The notes under the pieces: generated by a model
What the model was told of the DNA's origin: nothing
Seen by the model: only the letters and a program-made list of their open reading frames with translations
Database searches by the model: none
Translations under genes and position numbers: made by a program
Source: Rhodococcus sp. 4CII
Lineage (GTDB): Bacteria > Actinomycetota > Actinomycetes > Mycobacteriales > Mycobacteriaceae
NCBI RefSeq assembly: GCF_014256275.1
Contig: NZ_JACCFE010000002.1
Span: 1,178,001-1,242,000, forward strand
Length of the DNA stretch: 64,000 bases
Direction of reading: 5' to 3'
Shown: piece after piece, positions 15,908-25,198 of the stretch
How positions within the stretch are numbered: position 1 is the first letter of the stretch
Layout: every line of letters starts with the position of its first letter

Positions 15908-16963
15908 ATGACGACTGTCGAGGTGCCGCACAGCTCACGATCGGTGGTGCTCACCGTCTCGGGCGTGGTCGAGGAGACCCCCGACTCCCTGTCGCTGGTC
16001 TTCGACGTTCCGGCAGAACTCGCCGACAAGTTCGCGTACAAGCCGGGACAGTTCCTCACCCTGCGCATCCCCAGCGACCGCACGGGCTCGGTCGCCCGGT
16101 GCTACTCGCTCGCCAGCTCACCGTTCGCCGACGGCGCTCCCAAGGTCACCGTCAAGCGGACGGCAGACGGCTACGGGTCCAACTGGCTCTGCGACAACGT
16201 CGCCGTCGGCGACACCCTCGAGGTCCTCCCCCCGTCGGGTGTGTTCACGCCCAAGTCACTGGACCACGACTTCCTGCTGTTCGCGGCGGGCAGCGGGATC
16301 ACCCCGGTGATCTCGATCCTCAAGGCCGCCCTCACCGAAGGGTCCGGCAAGGTCGTCCTGTTCTACGCCAACCGCGACGAGAAGTCGGTGATCTTCGCGG
16401 AGGAACTCCGCACTCTCGCGAGCCGGTACCCGTCGCGACTCGTGTCCATCCACTGGCTCGAGACGGTCCAGGGCCTGCCCGGCGTCGATCAGCTCGCCTC
16501 CGCCGTCGCGCCGTATCTCGGGCACGAAGCATTCATGTGCGGACCGGCGCCGTTCATGGACACGATCCACAAGGCGCTCGCCGACGCCGGGATGCCGCGC
16601 AGCCAGGTACACGCCGAAGTGTTCAACTCGCTCGCCGGCGACCCCTTCCGCGACGCCGACGTCGTGGAGGTCACCGAGGACGAGGCCGCCGACGCGGCCA
16701 CCGTGGAGGTGGAACTCGACGGCGAAATCCACAACCTGAGCTGGCCGCGCAAGCAGACCCTCGTCGACATCATGCTGGCCGAGGGAATCGACGTCCCCTA
16801 CTCCTGCCAGGAAGGCGAGTGCGGGTCGTGCGCGTGCACCGTGCTCGAAGGCAAGGTCGAGATGGAGAACAGCGAAATCCTCGACCCCGAGGACATCGAG
16901 AGCGGCTACATCCTGGGCTGCCAGGCGCGACCGGTCACCGACCACCTCAAGATCGAATTCTGA
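15908..16963 (+). CDS. kshB: 3-ketosteroid 9alpha-hydroxylase reductase subunit KshB
   Basis: This 351-residue class IA Rieske oxygenase reductase has an N-terminal FAD domain with RCYSLASSP, an NAD domain with LFAAGSGITPVISIL and MCGPAPFM, and a C-terminal plant-type ferredoxin with C-x4-C-x2-C (CQEGECGSC) and the fourth Cys in YILGCQARP. KshB passes electrons from NADH to KshA, which hydroxylates C9 of 3-ketosteroids and opens ring B. kshA is not in the window. A perfect KstR operator precedes it. Its stop is 6 bp from the convergent CHAP gene. The start is ATG at 15908; longer starts would overlap the operator. Confidence 0.93.
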   Translation: MTTVEVPHSSRSVVLTVSGVVEETPDSLSLVFDVPAELADKFAYKPGQFLTLRIPSDRTGSVARCYSLASSPFADGAPKVTVKRTADGYGSNWLCDNVAVGDTLEVLPPSGVFTPKSLDHDFLLFAAGSGITPVISILKAALTEGSGKVVLFYANRDEKSVIFAEELRTLASRYPSRLVSIHWLETVQGLPGVDQLASAVAPYLGHEAFMCGPAPFMDTIHKALADAGMPRSQVHAEVFNSLAGDPFRDADVVEVTEDEAADAATVEVELDGEIHNLSWPRKQTLVDIMLAEGIDVPYSCQEGECGSCACTVLEGKVEMENSEILDPEDIESGYILGCQARPVTDHLKIEF

Positions 16964-16969
16964 GGGCGC

Positions 16970-17572
16970 TCACCCGAGTCGACCGAACCCTACGACCGCG
17001 GAATCGGTCGCCCAGTCCACCGTGTGCACGCGGATGCGCCCGAACTCGTTGCCGCCGACCGTCGTCGCCGTATCCCCGTCTACGGCCACGACGACGTTGG
17101 TGTGCTGGCCGACCCAGCTGCTGTTGTCGTAGAGAACCACGTCCCCGACCGTCGGCCGGTACCCGCCGCCGGCGTGCTCGAACCGGGACTGCGACTCGTA
17201 GTACTCCCGCAACGTGTAGACGCCGGGGACCCGCCAGTACCCGGAATTCGGATTCGACAACGACTGCCCGGCTTCCCGCATGATCCAGCTGACGAAATCC
17301 GCGCACCAGGGCTCCTCGACCCCCTCCGAGTAGAACGTGCCCGGTCGCTGCCTGCCGTGCTCCGCCTCGAGCAGTCGGACGATCCGCACCTGCTGCGGAG
17401 ACAACGCGCTCGTGTCGACAACCGGGAATTCGGCGGTGTCCCAAGGCAGGTAGCGATCCGGCGCCAGCCACAGCACCCCTCCCGCCACGACGACCATCAC
17501 CGCGAGGACCGCGCCGACGATCACCCCGGCACGTCGGCGACGGCGAGTCGGAGTGGGAGTGGGAGCAGTCAT
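16970..17572 (-). CDS. Membrane-anchored CHAP-domain (cysteine amidase/peptidase) protein
   Basis: This 200-residue protein starts MTAPTPTPT, has a basic run (RRRRRAG), then one transmembrane segment (about residues 15-35, VIVGAVLAVMVVVAGGVLWL). The exported part is a CHAP-like fold with catalytic Cys in EEPWCADFVSWIMREAG and His in WVGQHTNVVVAVDGD. CHAP enzymes cut peptidoglycan amide bonds or other gamma-glutamyl bonds. The ATG at 17572 is chosen because upstream residues do not look coding. It converges on kshB with a 6-bp gap. Confidence 0.75.
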   Translation of the reverse strand: MTAPTPTPTRRRRRAGVIVGAVLAVMVVVAGGVLWLAPDRYLPWDTAEFPVVDTSALSPQQVRIVRLLEAEHGRQRPGTFYSEGVEEPWCADFVSWIMREAGQSLSNPNSGYWRVPGVYTLREYYESQSRFEHAGGGYRPTVGDVVLYDNSSWVGQHTNVVVAVDGDTATTVGGNEFGRIRVHTVDWATDSAVVGFGRLG

Positions 17573-17597
17573 GCCACCGAATGTAGCGGCAATCCGG

Positions 17598-18326
17598 TCA
17601 CCGCATCGCGCGGTAGCCCGCACGCTCCTCCGCGGTCAGGTGCTCGCACGCGTACGTCAGGGCCGTGCGGCCCATCGCCGCGGCGTGCCGGTCCAGGAAA
17701 CCGGTGAGCAGGGCGCGGTCCACCCGCTTGCCGACCTCACGCAACATCCACCCCGTCGCCTTCTGAGTGAGGTCGCGGCGATCGGCGAGAACGGACTCCG
17801 CGACCTCGAGCGTCGTGGACGCGTCACCGTGCCGGATGAAACCGAACGTGCTGAGCAACGCGACGCGCCGGCGCCAGAGGTCGTCGTCCCCCGCCAGTTC
17901 GAACACCAGATCCCGCGGCCGGTGGTACAGCCACGCGCCCAGGATCCGGTCGGCGGACGAATCCACCAGATCCCAGTTGTTCACCCGCCCCCGCATCACC
18001 AGGTCGAGGTAGAAGGACGCGATCTTCTCGCGCAGGGCGTCGTCACCCGCCTTGCCCGCCCGGTCGAACTGCGCGACGAGCACCAGCAGTCCCGCCAGCC
18101 GGTGCTCGTGCACCGGACTGTCCAGCAGCACCGTCACCTCCGGCAGATCCAGATCGGAATGGGCGCGAACCACACTGCGCGTTCCGGGAACTCGCACGCC
18201 GATGAAGACGTCGCCCTCCCCGTACTCGCCCGGACCGGTCTTGAAGAACCGTGCCAGATTCACGGCATCGGTCTCGTCCGAGAGGTCCGCGAGCGCGCGC
18301 TTCACGTCATCTGCAGTGGATGTCAC
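17598..18326 (-). CDS. DNA alkylation repair enzyme (AlkD family)
   Basis: This 242-residue all-helical HEAT-like protein has the family signature LARFFKTGPGEYGEGDVFIGVRVP, then NNWDLVDSSADRILG and WRRRVALLSTFGFIR. AlkD glycosylases excise N3- and N7-alkylpurines without base flipping. WDLVD holds the catalytic Trp/Asp residues. A GTG at 18326 (VTSTADDVK) fits the family N-terminus better than an upstream start at 18383. The CHAP gene lies 25 bp downstream on the same strand. No obvious operator was seen upstream apart from the dyad at 18436. Confidence 0.82.
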   Translation of the reverse strand: MTSTADDVKRALADLSDETDAVNLARFFKTGPGEYGEGDVFIGVRVPGTRSVVRAHSDLDLPEVTVLLDSPVHEHRLAGLLVLVAQFDRAGKAGDDALREKIASFYLDLVMRGRVNNWDLVDSSADRILGAWLYHRPRDLVFELAGDDDLWRRRVALLSTFGFIRHGDASTTLEVAESVLADRRDLTQKATGWMLREVGKRVDRALLTGFLDRHAAAMGRTALTYACEHLTAEERAGYRAMR

Positions 18327-18435
18327 GAACGCACTGTCCCACACGAGACCGACAGCAGGCCCACCACCGAGAACAGAGATCACGAAACATATCCTGACCT
18401 GCAGTTCGTGTTATCCGACTGCAACGGTGAACGTA

Positions 18436-18451
18436 TTGATCGGGCGGTCAA
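18436..18451. promoter_or_regulatory. TTGA-N8-TCAA quasi-palindrome upstream of the SPW gene
   Basis: TTGATCGGGCGGTCAA is a near-palindrome of the kind bound by TetR-family dimers. It lies 49 bp upstream of the SPW-protein ATG, in the gap shared with the divergent AlkD gene. The regulator is unknown; the TetR at 18954 is a candidate only by proximity. Confidence 0.35.
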
Positions 18452-18500
18452 TCAGGCGTGTACTCGAGGTGGACACAATCCGTTCCCGAGGAGGTTCGAC

Positions 18501-18866
18501 ATGAGATCGTGGAGTCGTATGCAGGATGTGGTGGCGATCGTGATCGGCGCCTTCGCGGCACTCTCGCCGCTGTGGCTCGACACCAACAACGCCGCGATGT
18601 GGTCACTCATCGTGCTCGGTGTGCTGGTGGCCCTCTCCGGTCTCGTCCACATGAGCCGCCCGGAGATGACCGTCGCCGAATACGCAATGGCCGTCTTCGG
18701 TGTGCTGTTGTTCCTCTCCCCGTGGGTGATGAACTTCGACGCACTCAGGGGCGCGTCGTGGACCGCGTGGGTCGTCGGTGTGCTGGCAGTCGTCGTGGCT
18801 GTCACCGGACTGCCGGTGATGAGTTCTCGGATGCACGGACACGGAGGGCTGGCGACACATCACTGA
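18501..18866 (+). CDS. SPW-repeat integral membrane protein
   Basis: This small 121-residue protein has four predicted transmembrane helices in two similar halves. Each half carries the SPW signature: GAFAALSPLWLD (about 16-27) and VLLFLSPWVMNFD (about 73-85). The duplicated two-helix unit is the hallmark of the SPW repeat family, whose function is not established. A GAGGAGG ribosome site precedes the ATG at 18501. The C-terminus ends MHGHGGLATHH, a His-rich tail. A GC-rich hairpin follows at 18906. Confidence 0.85.
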   Translation: MRSWSRMQDVVAIVIGAFAALSPLWLDTNNAAMWSLIVLGVLVALSGLVHMSRPEMTVAEYAMAVFGVLLFLSPWVMNFDALRGASWTAWVVGVLAVVVAVTGLPVMSSRMHGHGGLATHH

Positions 18867-18905
18867 TCTGCAAACCATCAGCACGGAGCACATCGATTCG
18901 GGCGA

Positions 18906-18928
18906 GGCGCAGGCTTACGGCCTGCGCC
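18906..18928 (+). terminator. GC-rich hairpin after the SPW gene
   Basis: A 9-bp perfect stem, GGCGCAGGC-ttacg-GCCTGCGCC, lies 40 bp after the SPW stop and 26 bp before the TetR start. It has no T-run. It may be a weak terminator or a leader hairpin for the TetR gene. Confidence 0.45.
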
Positions 18929-18953
18929 CCGCCGTCCACGTTCGGAAAGGCCC

Positions 18954-19607
18954 ATGCCAGCACCGCATCTCCGTAAGCCCGGTGGTCTCCCACCGCGGAA
19001 AAGCCGACGGCGGCGCAGCGCGAAGCTCGACGGCGACGCCCGGGAGCTGATTCTCGACGCCGCCGAATCCCTCATCGCCGCAAACGGATTCGATGCCACG
19101 TCGACCGCATCGATCGCCTCCGCCGCGCACGTCCCGAAAGGACTGGTGTTCTACTACTTCCCCACCAAGACCGACATCCTCCTGGCCCTGCTGTCCGAGA
19201 GACTGCCGACCGAACCGTTCGGCGACGTGAGCCCCCTGGTCACCCCGGGCGACCCCGCCGCCAGCCTCGTCAACCTCGACACCGCGCTGAATCTGCGCGA
19301 TCACCACTCGTCGGTGATGCGCGTGATCATCTGGCGTGAAGCCGAGACCCACCCGGACGTCCGCGCCCACCTGCGGCGGTTCCGCGACTATCTCCGCGAC
19401 ATCACCGAGCGGCTACTCCAGGCCAGTTCGCCGTATCCCGTCCAACCCGGAACCCTCCGGGCATGCGCGACGGCGTGGGTGGCGGCGATGTTCTCCGCCG
19501 CGGGCAACGACCGTCTGCACGACCTCGACGACCTGCCGCGAGGGCACGGCGAGGAACTCGACAACGTCGCGCGGGTGGTGGCGGCCGGGATGGTTCAGCT
19601 CGGGTGA
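18954..19607 (+). CDS. TetR-family transcriptional regulator
   Basis: This is a 217-residue regulator. A basic N-terminal extension (PRKSRRRRSAKLDG) precedes a helix-turn-helix reading TASIASAAHVPKGLVFYYFPTKTDILLALL. The C-terminal ligand domain contains VMRVIIWREAETHPDVRAHLRRFRDYL. No target operon is adjacent, so it may control itself or distant genes. The ATG at 18954 has GAAAGG upstream. The last 13 bp overlap the 3' end of the convergent racemase gene. Confidence 0.82.
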   Translation: MPAPHLRKPGGLPPRKSRRRRSAKLDGDARELILDAAESLIAANGFDATSTASIASAAHVPKGLVFYYFPTKTDILLALLSERLPTEPFGDVSPLVTPGDPAASLVNLDTALNLRDHHSSVMRVIIWREAETHPDVRAHLRRFRDYLRDITERLLQASSPYPVQPGTLRACATAWVAAMFSAAGNDRLHDLDDLPRGHGEELDNVARVVAAGMVQLG

Positions 19608-20368
19608 GAACGTCCCGCGGACAACAGCTGACCGGCGGGGAACGCCTCCGCACTCGCAGGCAGATGTCCGGGCCTGCCGCTGAGAAACACCTCGACAGTG
19701 CCCTCCCCCGTGCTCGGACGGTTCAGCGCATCGATACGACGGAGGGTCTGCGCCGCGACCGCCTCCGCACTGTCGAACAGCCGCACCCCGGCGGGGAGCT
19801 GCGCGGCGATCTCGTCGGCCATCAGCGGGTAGTGGGTGCACCCGAGCACCACCCCGCCGACGTCGCGGGGTGTGCGCTCCGCCGCGGAGGCGATGGCAGC
19901 GATGGCCGCGTCCCGTTCGCCGCGGTCGATGGCCTCGGCGAGACCGTGGCACGCGACACCCACCACGGCACTGCCGTTGCCGAATTTCTCGATCAGATCG
20001 GCCTGATATCGGCTCGCCGTCGTCGCCGCCGTCGCCCAGACGGCCACGGACGGACATGCCGCGGCGGCCGGTTTGATCGCCGGCACGGTGCCGATCACCG
20101 GAACCTGCGGTCCGACGAACTCCCGGACATGGTCGAGTGCGGTCACACTCGCCGTGTTGCAGGGCAGCACGATCACCTCGGCACCGTGGCCCATACTGCG
20201 CTCGACCGTCGCGAGAACACGGTCGATCACCCACTGCTCGGGCTTGGGCCCCCACGGGGCCCCGTCCGGGTCGAGAGCGAGAATCAGGTTCAGGTCGGGC
20301 CGCAACTTGCGCAGCCACGCTGCCGTCGGCAGCATGCCGAGACCCGAGTCGATGAGCGCAACAATCAC
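19595..20368 (-). CDS. Aspartate/glutamate racemase-family protein (MurI-like)
   Basis: This 257-residue protein has the two-cysteine active site of cofactor-independent amino-acid racemases: VIVLPCNTASVTALDHV and GGVVLGCTHYPLM. The N-terminal motif is LIDSGLGMLP rather than the DSGVGG of housekeeping MurI, and the C-terminus is diverged. It may therefore be a paralogue with another substrate, or a divergent glutamate racemase. The start is GTG at 20368. The gene overlaps the TetR gene tail to tail by 13 bp. Confidence 0.75.
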   Translation of the reverse strand: MIVALIDSGLGMLPTAAWLRKLRPDLNLILALDPDGAPWGPKPEQWVIDRVLATVERSMGHGAEVIVLPCNTASVTALDHVREFVGPQVPVIGTVPAIKPAAAACPSVAVWATAATTASRYQADLIEKFGNGSAVVGVACHGLAEAIDRGERDAAIAAIASAAERTPRDVGGVVLGCTHYPLMADEIAAQLPAGVRLFDSAEAVAAQTLRRIDALNRPSTGEGTVEVFLSGRPGHLPASAEAFPAGQLLSAGRSHPS

Positions 20369-20400
20369 CCGGAGAATCTATCGCGCCCCCGCCCGGCGGC

Positions 20401-21582
20401 CTACGCCGACGCGGCCTCGAGGACGTCGCCGATCGGAGTCCCCGCCGCGATCTTGCCCCGCATCTTCATGACACCGCCCGCCATTCCACCGCCGACCACA
20501 CCGGCCAGAATTCCGTCCCGCTCGTAGTAGGCGAGGAACTTGCGCCCGTCGTCCTTGATCACGTGCACCTCGTCGGTGGCTGCCACCGTGCCCAGCGCCT
20601 GGATCTTGACGTCGTACTGGTCGCTCCAGAAGTACGGCACCTGAGCGGCGAGGTTCTCGTCACCGGTCCCGGTCAGCGCGCCGGCGAGGATCTTGGCCTG
20701 CTCGCCCGCATTGCTCCAGTGTTCGACGCGTTTGCGTCCGCCCACCTGCAACTGCCATGCCGCCACGTCGCCGACCGCCCACACGTGCGGAACCGTCGTG
20801 CGTCCCACGGAGTTGCACACCACCCCGTTGTCCAGTTCGACACCCGAGCCGTCGAGCCACGCGGTGACCGGCACCGAGCCGACACCGATCGCGACGACGT
20901 CGACGTCCACTTCGCTTCCGTCGCCGAGAACGGCCCCCGTGACCCGGCCTGTACCCACCAGCGACGTGAGTCCCACCCCCACCCGGAGGTCGACCCCCGC
21001 GTCGGTGTGCAGCCGGGCGACGAGACCGCCGACCTTCTCGCCGAGCACGGACGCCAGCGGCGTCGGCTGCGGCTCCACCAGCACCACGTCCAGGCCGCCT
21101 GCCCGCATGCTCGCCGCCAGTTCGCAGCCGATGAAGCCCGCCCCGACGATCAGGGCGCGCTTGCCTTCGGCGAGATCCTTGCGCAACGCCAGGCTCTCGT
21201 CGATGGATCGGAGAACGTGGACGCCCGCGAGGTCCGGCAGTCCCGGAATCCGACGCGGCACGAGACCGGTGGCGATCACCAGTTCGTCGTAGCCGAGTTC
21301 GGTTCCGTCCGCGAGTCTCAGGATGCGGGATGCCGTGTCGACCGACGCCGCTTCGACCCCGAGACGCAGTTCGATGTTCTTCTCGTCGAAGAACTCCCGC
21401 GGCTTGAGGGTGGTGTCGCTCCTCTCCCCGCGCATCACTTCCTTCGACAGCGGCGGGCGGTCGTAGGGAAGGTGCGGTTCACCCCCGAGAAGAACCAGGT
21501 CGCCGTCGTATCCGGCCCGACGGAGTTCCTCGGCGGTGCGCAGACCGGCCAGACCCGCTCCGACGATCACAATTCTCAGCAC
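20401..21582 (-). CDS. FAD-dependent ferredoxin reductase (rhodocoxin/putidaredoxin reductase type)
   Basis: This 393-residue pyridine nucleotide-disulfide oxidoreductase has an N-terminal FAD motif VIVGAGLAGLRTAEELR, the class motif HLPYDRPPLSKEV, an NAD motif LIVGAGFIGCELAASMRAGG, and a C-terminal FAD motif VWAVGDVAAW. It passes electrons from NAD(P)H to a ferredoxin serving a P450 or Rieske oxygenase. No partner ferredoxin lies beside it. The start is a GTG at 21582. The 69-bp gap to the upstream permease gene is filled by a long hairpin. Confidence 0.85.
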   Translation of the reverse strand: MLRIVIVGAGLAGLRTAEELRRAGYDGDLVLLGGEPHLPYDRPPLSKEVMRGERSDTTLKPREFFDEKNIELRLGVEAASVDTASRILRLADGTELGYDELVIATGLVPRRIPGLPDLAGVHVLRSIDESLALRKDLAEGKRALIVGAGFIGCELAASMRAGGLDVVLVEPQPTPLASVLGEKVGGLVARLHTDAGVDLRVGVGLTSLVGTGRVTGAVLGDGSEVDVDVVAIGVGSVPVTAWLDGSGVELDNGVVCNSVGRTTVPHVWAVGDVAAWQLQVGGRKRVEHWSNAGEQAKILAGALTGTGDENLAAQVPYFWSDQYDVKIQALGTVAATDEVHVIKDDGRKFLAYYERDGILAGVVGGGMAGGVMKMRGKIAAGTPIGDVLEAASA

Positions 21583-21605
21583 GGCCCCACAGTATGCGCT
21601 TCGCG

Positions 21606-21651
21606 CCCGTGAGTACTTGTCAACCTCCCGCGGTTGACAAGTACTCAGGGG
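21606..21651. terminator. Long hairpin after the ABC permease gene (GTGAGT family)
   Basis: Arms TGAGTACTTGTCAAC (21610-21624) and 21633-21647 pair perfectly. A further C-G pair extends the stem inward, and CCC/GGG pairs extend it outward past one G-G mismatch. The loop is 6 nt. It lies directly after the permease stop (21652) and before the reductase start (21582). There is no T-run. It has the same GTGAGT stem start as the hairpin at 41498. Confidence 0.65.
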
Positions 21652-24183
21652 TCAGAGGTCGGCGATGGCCTCCAGCGGGCGGGTGCGGGCGGCGCGGCTC
21701 GCCGGCCACAACGCGGCGAGCACACCCACCGCGCCGGACCCGAAGAGCATCGCGACCACCTGCCCCCACGGCACCGTCACCTGATCGAGCCCCTGATCCT
21801 TCAGAGTGCTCACGAAGCCCCAGCCGAAGGCGATACCGAGCAGCACTCCGACGGCCGCGCCGAACACCGCGATGAGCATCGACTCCAGGTAGATCGTGCG
21901 GCGCATCTGCGACCGCTGCATACCCACCGCGCGGAGCATCCCGATCTCCCGCCGGCGTTCCACCACCGACAGCGCGAGGGTATTGATGATGCCGAGGATC
22001 GCGATCACGACGGCGAGTGCGAGCAGTCCGTAGAGAATCGCGAGGAGGGTGTCGATCTGCTGCCCCTGCGTGCCCTTGAACTGATCCCGGTCCTGTACCT
22101 GCACCACGACGAACTGCTTGGTGGCGGATTCGAGGTCGGTGCGCAACTGCGCGAGGTCGGCGCCCGGTTTCGCATCGATCAGGACCGCCAGATCGGGGAT
22201 GGTCGCGGCGGGCATGACCTGTCGGTACACCTCGTCCGACACGAGCCAGTCGCCGACCAGCTGGTTGTCCTCGAAGACACCCGTGACCTCGGCGTCGACG
22301 ACCTTTCCGTCGGCGCTCGTCATCGGGACCGTCGACCCCAGGGCCCAGCCCTGCTTCGCGGCCGTCGTCTGCGACACGATGAGGTGGTTGCCGGTCAGGT
22401 CGGCGCCACCCTCGACGAGCTTGTAGTCGAGGACACCGTCGAGCGGGCCGTCCAGCGACACGCCCTGCTGCTTCTCGTCGTCGACCGTCACGGACACCGG
22501 GTGCAGGGCGACGGCGCTCTGCACGTCGTCGAGGTTCCGGACCGCCCGCGCCGCGCCGCTGGGCACGCCGATCTGATTGGGACCGGTGAGCACGTAGTCG
22601 GCGGACACACCCGAGTCGACGAGCTGGTTGACGCTGGCCTTCGCGGACGCACCGAAGACGCCGATCACGGAGACGAGCATCAACCCCAGCGTCAGCGCGA
22701 ACGCGGTGGCGGCGGTGCGGCGCGGATTCCGCACCGCGTTGGTGCGGGCAAGACGCCCGACCGGGCCGAACGGCTTCGCCAGCACCGCGCCGAGCGCCCC
22801 GACGATCGGCCGGGACAGCGCGGGTGCGGCGAACAGGACGGCCAGGATCAGACCCAGCGCGCCGGCACCGACGACGGCGGCCGCACCGCCACCCGTGCCG
22901 CGGGAACCGATCACGAGTCCCACGACGCCGAGGACACCGAGCACGGCACCGGCGATGGTGCGCAGGTGCAGCGAGTCACCGGTGGACGCGAATTCCTCCC
23001 GCATCGCCGCGACCGGCGGAACCTTGGACGCGCGGCGGGCGGGGGCGTACGCGCTGATCGTCGTCACGAGGACCCCGACCACGAGGGCGATGAGAATCGT
23101 GCGCGGCCCCACCTGGAGGGGCCCCTCGGGCAGCCCGACGTCGAAGGCGTTGAGCAGGGCCCTCAGACCGTAAGCGAGTCCGACGCCGGCGGCGATACCG
23201 ATTGCGCTGCCGATGACACCGACCACGAGGGCCTCGAACACCACCGAGCGTCCCACCTGCTTGCGGCTGGCGCCGATCGCGCGGAGCAGCGCCAGTTCAC
23301 GCAGCCGCTGGGCGACGATCATCGAGAACGTGTTGTAGATGATGAACGTGCCGACGAGCAGGGCGATCGCACCGAATGCGAGGAGGAAGTAATTGATGAA
23401 GCTCAGCGCCTCCGTGACCTGCGCCTTCGTCTCCTCGCGCACCTCGGCGCCGGTCTGGACCTTCGCGTCGGGAAGGGCGGTGGCGATCTCGTCGCGCAGC
23501 TCGGTCTGGCTGAGGCCGGTGGCGGCCACGTCGATGTACTCGACGTGCTTACCGTCGGTGAACAGTTGGCGGGCCTGCGAGTCGACGAACGTCGCGCCGA
23601 TGAAACCGCCGGTCTCGTTGCCGGTGTCGTAGATGCCGGAGACGGTCACGTCGACCATGCCGCGAGCGGGCACGAGGACCTTGGTGGTGTCACCGACCGC
23701 CAGATGGGCGCGTTCGGCGGCACTGGCGTTGACGGCCATCTGGCCGACGTGCGCGGGCGGTGCGCCCTGAACGTATTCGTCGGGTTCGCCGAGAGCCTGA
23801 CCCGGCGGCAGGTACGACTCGCCGATGCTCGGCGCACCTCCGGTCTGGACGGCGGCGCCACCGGAGTCGATGAGGACGATCTGTCCGCTGACGGCCGGTG
23901 CCACCGCGCGGACGCCGTCGAGCGCGGTGATGGTGTCGATGTCGGCGAGGGGCACTCCGCTGGAGTTGCGCTCCTCGGTCGACACCCGGACGTCGACTCC
24001 CTGCGCGGTGTTCTCGAAGATGGAATCGAACGTCTTCTGGAGTGTGTCGGTGAAGACGAAGGAACCGGCGACGAACGCGGTGCCGAGCACCACGGACAGC
24101 ACCGTCAGCGCCAGCCGGACCTTGTGTGCCGCAAGATTGCGCAGCGACACCTTGCGCATCGGCGCGCTGGATGTGGATGCCAT
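21652..24183 (-). CDS. FtsX/MacB-family ABC transporter permease
   Basis: This 843-residue permease has two FtsX halves. An N-terminal TM (LALTVLSVVLGTAFVAGSFV) is followed by a large extracytoplasmic domain (about 45-240), then TM blocks near 260-420 and 425-520, a second periplasmic domain (about 520-690) and a last TM triplet (about 710-820). AQRLRELALLRAIGASRKQVG and VERRREIGMLRAVGMQRSQMR are the coupling segments. It works with the ATPase encoded 4 bp upstream, as a mechanotransmission exporter, probably of lipids or peptides. The start is ATG at 24183; an internal ATG at 24159 is possible. Confidence 0.88.
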   Translation of the reverse strand: MASTSSAPMRKVSLRNLAAHKVRLALTVLSVVLGTAFVAGSFVFTDTLQKTFDSIFENTAQGVDVRVSTEERNSSGVPLADIDTITALDGVRAVAPAVSGQIVLIDSGGAAVQTGGAPSIGESYLPPGQALGEPDEYVQGAPPAHVGQMAVNASAAERAHLAVGDTTKVLVPARGMVDVTVSGIYDTGNETGGFIGATFVDSQARQLFTDGKHVEYIDVAATGLSQTELRDEIATALPDAKVQTGAEVREETKAQVTEALSFINYFLLAFGAIALLVGTFIIYNTFSMIVAQRLRELALLRAIGASRKQVGRSVVFEALVVGVIGSAIGIAAGVGLAYGLRALLNAFDVGLPEGPLQVGPRTILIALVVGVLVTTISAYAPARRASKVPPVAAMREEFASTGDSLHLRTIAGAVLGVLGVVGLVIGSRGTGGGAAAVVGAGALGLILAVLFAAPALSRPIVGALGAVLAKPFGPVGRLARTNAVRNPRRTAATAFALTLGLMLVSVIGVFGASAKASVNQLVDSGVSADYVLTGPNQIGVPSGAARAVRNLDDVQSAVALHPVSVTVDDEKQQGVSLDGPLDGVLDYKLVEGGADLTGNHLIVSQTTAAKQGWALGSTVPMTSADGKVVDAEVTGVFEDNQLVGDWLVSDEVYRQVMPAATIPDLAVLIDAKPGADLAQLRTDLESATKQFVVVQVQDRDQFKGTQGQQIDTLLAILYGLLALAVVIAILGIINTLALSVVERRREIGMLRAVGMQRSQMRRTIYLESMLIAVFGAAVGVLLGIAFGWGFVSTLKDQGLDQVTVPWGQVVAMLFGSGAVGVLAALWPASRAARTRPLEAIADL

Positions 24184-24187
24184 GCGG

Positions 24188-24961
24188 TCAGACCGCCGCG
24201 TCGGACGTGAGGGCGTGGGCGGGCTCGTCGAGTCGCTTCATCGTGTCGAGGACCGAATCGGCCGTCGGCTCACGCAGTTCGTCGACGATCGTGCCGTCGG
24301 CGAGGAAGACCACCCGGTCGGCGTAGGCCGCCGCGCGGGGATCGTGCGTGACGATGACGACGGTCTGATGGAATTCGTCCACCGCGGCCCGCAGGATCGA
24401 CAGCACCTCACCCGACGACTTCGAGTCGAGGTTGCCCGTGGGCTCGTCGCCGAAGATGATCTCCGGCTGCCCGGCCAGCGCGCGGGCGCATGCGACCCGC
24501 TGCTGCTGACCCCCGGACAGCTCACCGGGCCGGTGCTCGAGGCGGTCCTGCAGTCCGAGCTTGGTGAGCACGTTGTCCAGCCACGCGGCGTCCGGCTTGC
24601 GGCCCGCGATGTCCAGCGGGAGCGTGATGTTCTCGAGGGCGGTCAAAGTCGGCACCAGGTTGAATGCCTGGAACACGAAGCCGATCCGGTCGCGGCGCAG
24701 CTGCGTCATCTGCTTGTCGGTCAGCGTCGTCAGTTCGGTGTCGCCGATGAGGACCGAACCCGAACTGGCCGAGTCGAGGCCGGCCAGGCAGTGCATCAGC
24801 GTCGACTTTCCGGAACCGGACGGTCCCATGATCGCGGTGAACTCACCACGGGCGAACTCCGCGGATACCGCGCTGAGCGCGTGGACCTGGGTGTCGCCGG
24901 TGCCGTACGTCTTGGACAGCTCGACAGCACGGGCAGCGACAGCGGGGGCATGCGTGCTCAT
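24188..24961 (-). CDS. ABC transporter ATP-binding protein (MacB/LolD type)
   Basis: This 257-residue ATPase has Walker A MGPSGSGKST (about 45-54), a Q-loop in FVFQAFNLVPTLTALENI, signature LSGGQQQRVACARAL, Walker B IIFGDEPTGNLDS and a switch His in VIVTHDPR. FNLVP and NLDSKSSGE are typical of the MacB/LolD subfamily that pairs with FtsX permeases. It starts at ATG 24961 and ends 4 bp before the permease. A 237-bp gap separates it from the divergent membrane-protein gene and carries the promoters of both; no clear operator was recognised there. Confidence 0.92.
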   Translation of the reverse strand: MSTHAPAVAARAVELSKTYGTGDTQVHALSAVSAEFARGEFTAIMGPSGSGKSTLMHCLAGLDSASSGSVLIGDTELTTLTDKQMTQLRRDRIGFVFQAFNLVPTLTALENITLPLDIAGRKPDAAWLDNVLTKLGLQDRLEHRPGELSGGQQQRVACARALAGQPEIIFGDEPTGNLDSKSSGEVLSILRAAVDEFHQTVVIVTHDPRAAAYADRVVFLADGTIVDELREPTADSVLDTMKRLDEPAHALTSDAAV

Positions 24962-25198
24962 GATCGCCTTTCGTCATTCCTCTTGTGGCGGTCCGGCCCC
25001 GTGGTGACGGGCCGGGACGGTGCACGCGCGGTGCACTCCTCCATCTTGTCGACACCCGCGACCGCCCGCCATCAGGGACCACCCTGATCTTCGGTTCGAG
25101 GGGCCGTGATCTCGGCCACGGCGAGCGAGTGGAAACGGCCACGACGGCATTGCCGAACTGGGAGAATTCCGGTATCGCCGGCGCGAAGGAGAAGCCTG

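Noticed and set aside
21634..24210. An 858-codon open frame on the plus strand opposite the FtsX-type permease
   Set aside because: It is antisense to a clear permease, rich in Arg, His, Gly and Asp, and lacks any domain. Long antisense frames are expected at this GC content.
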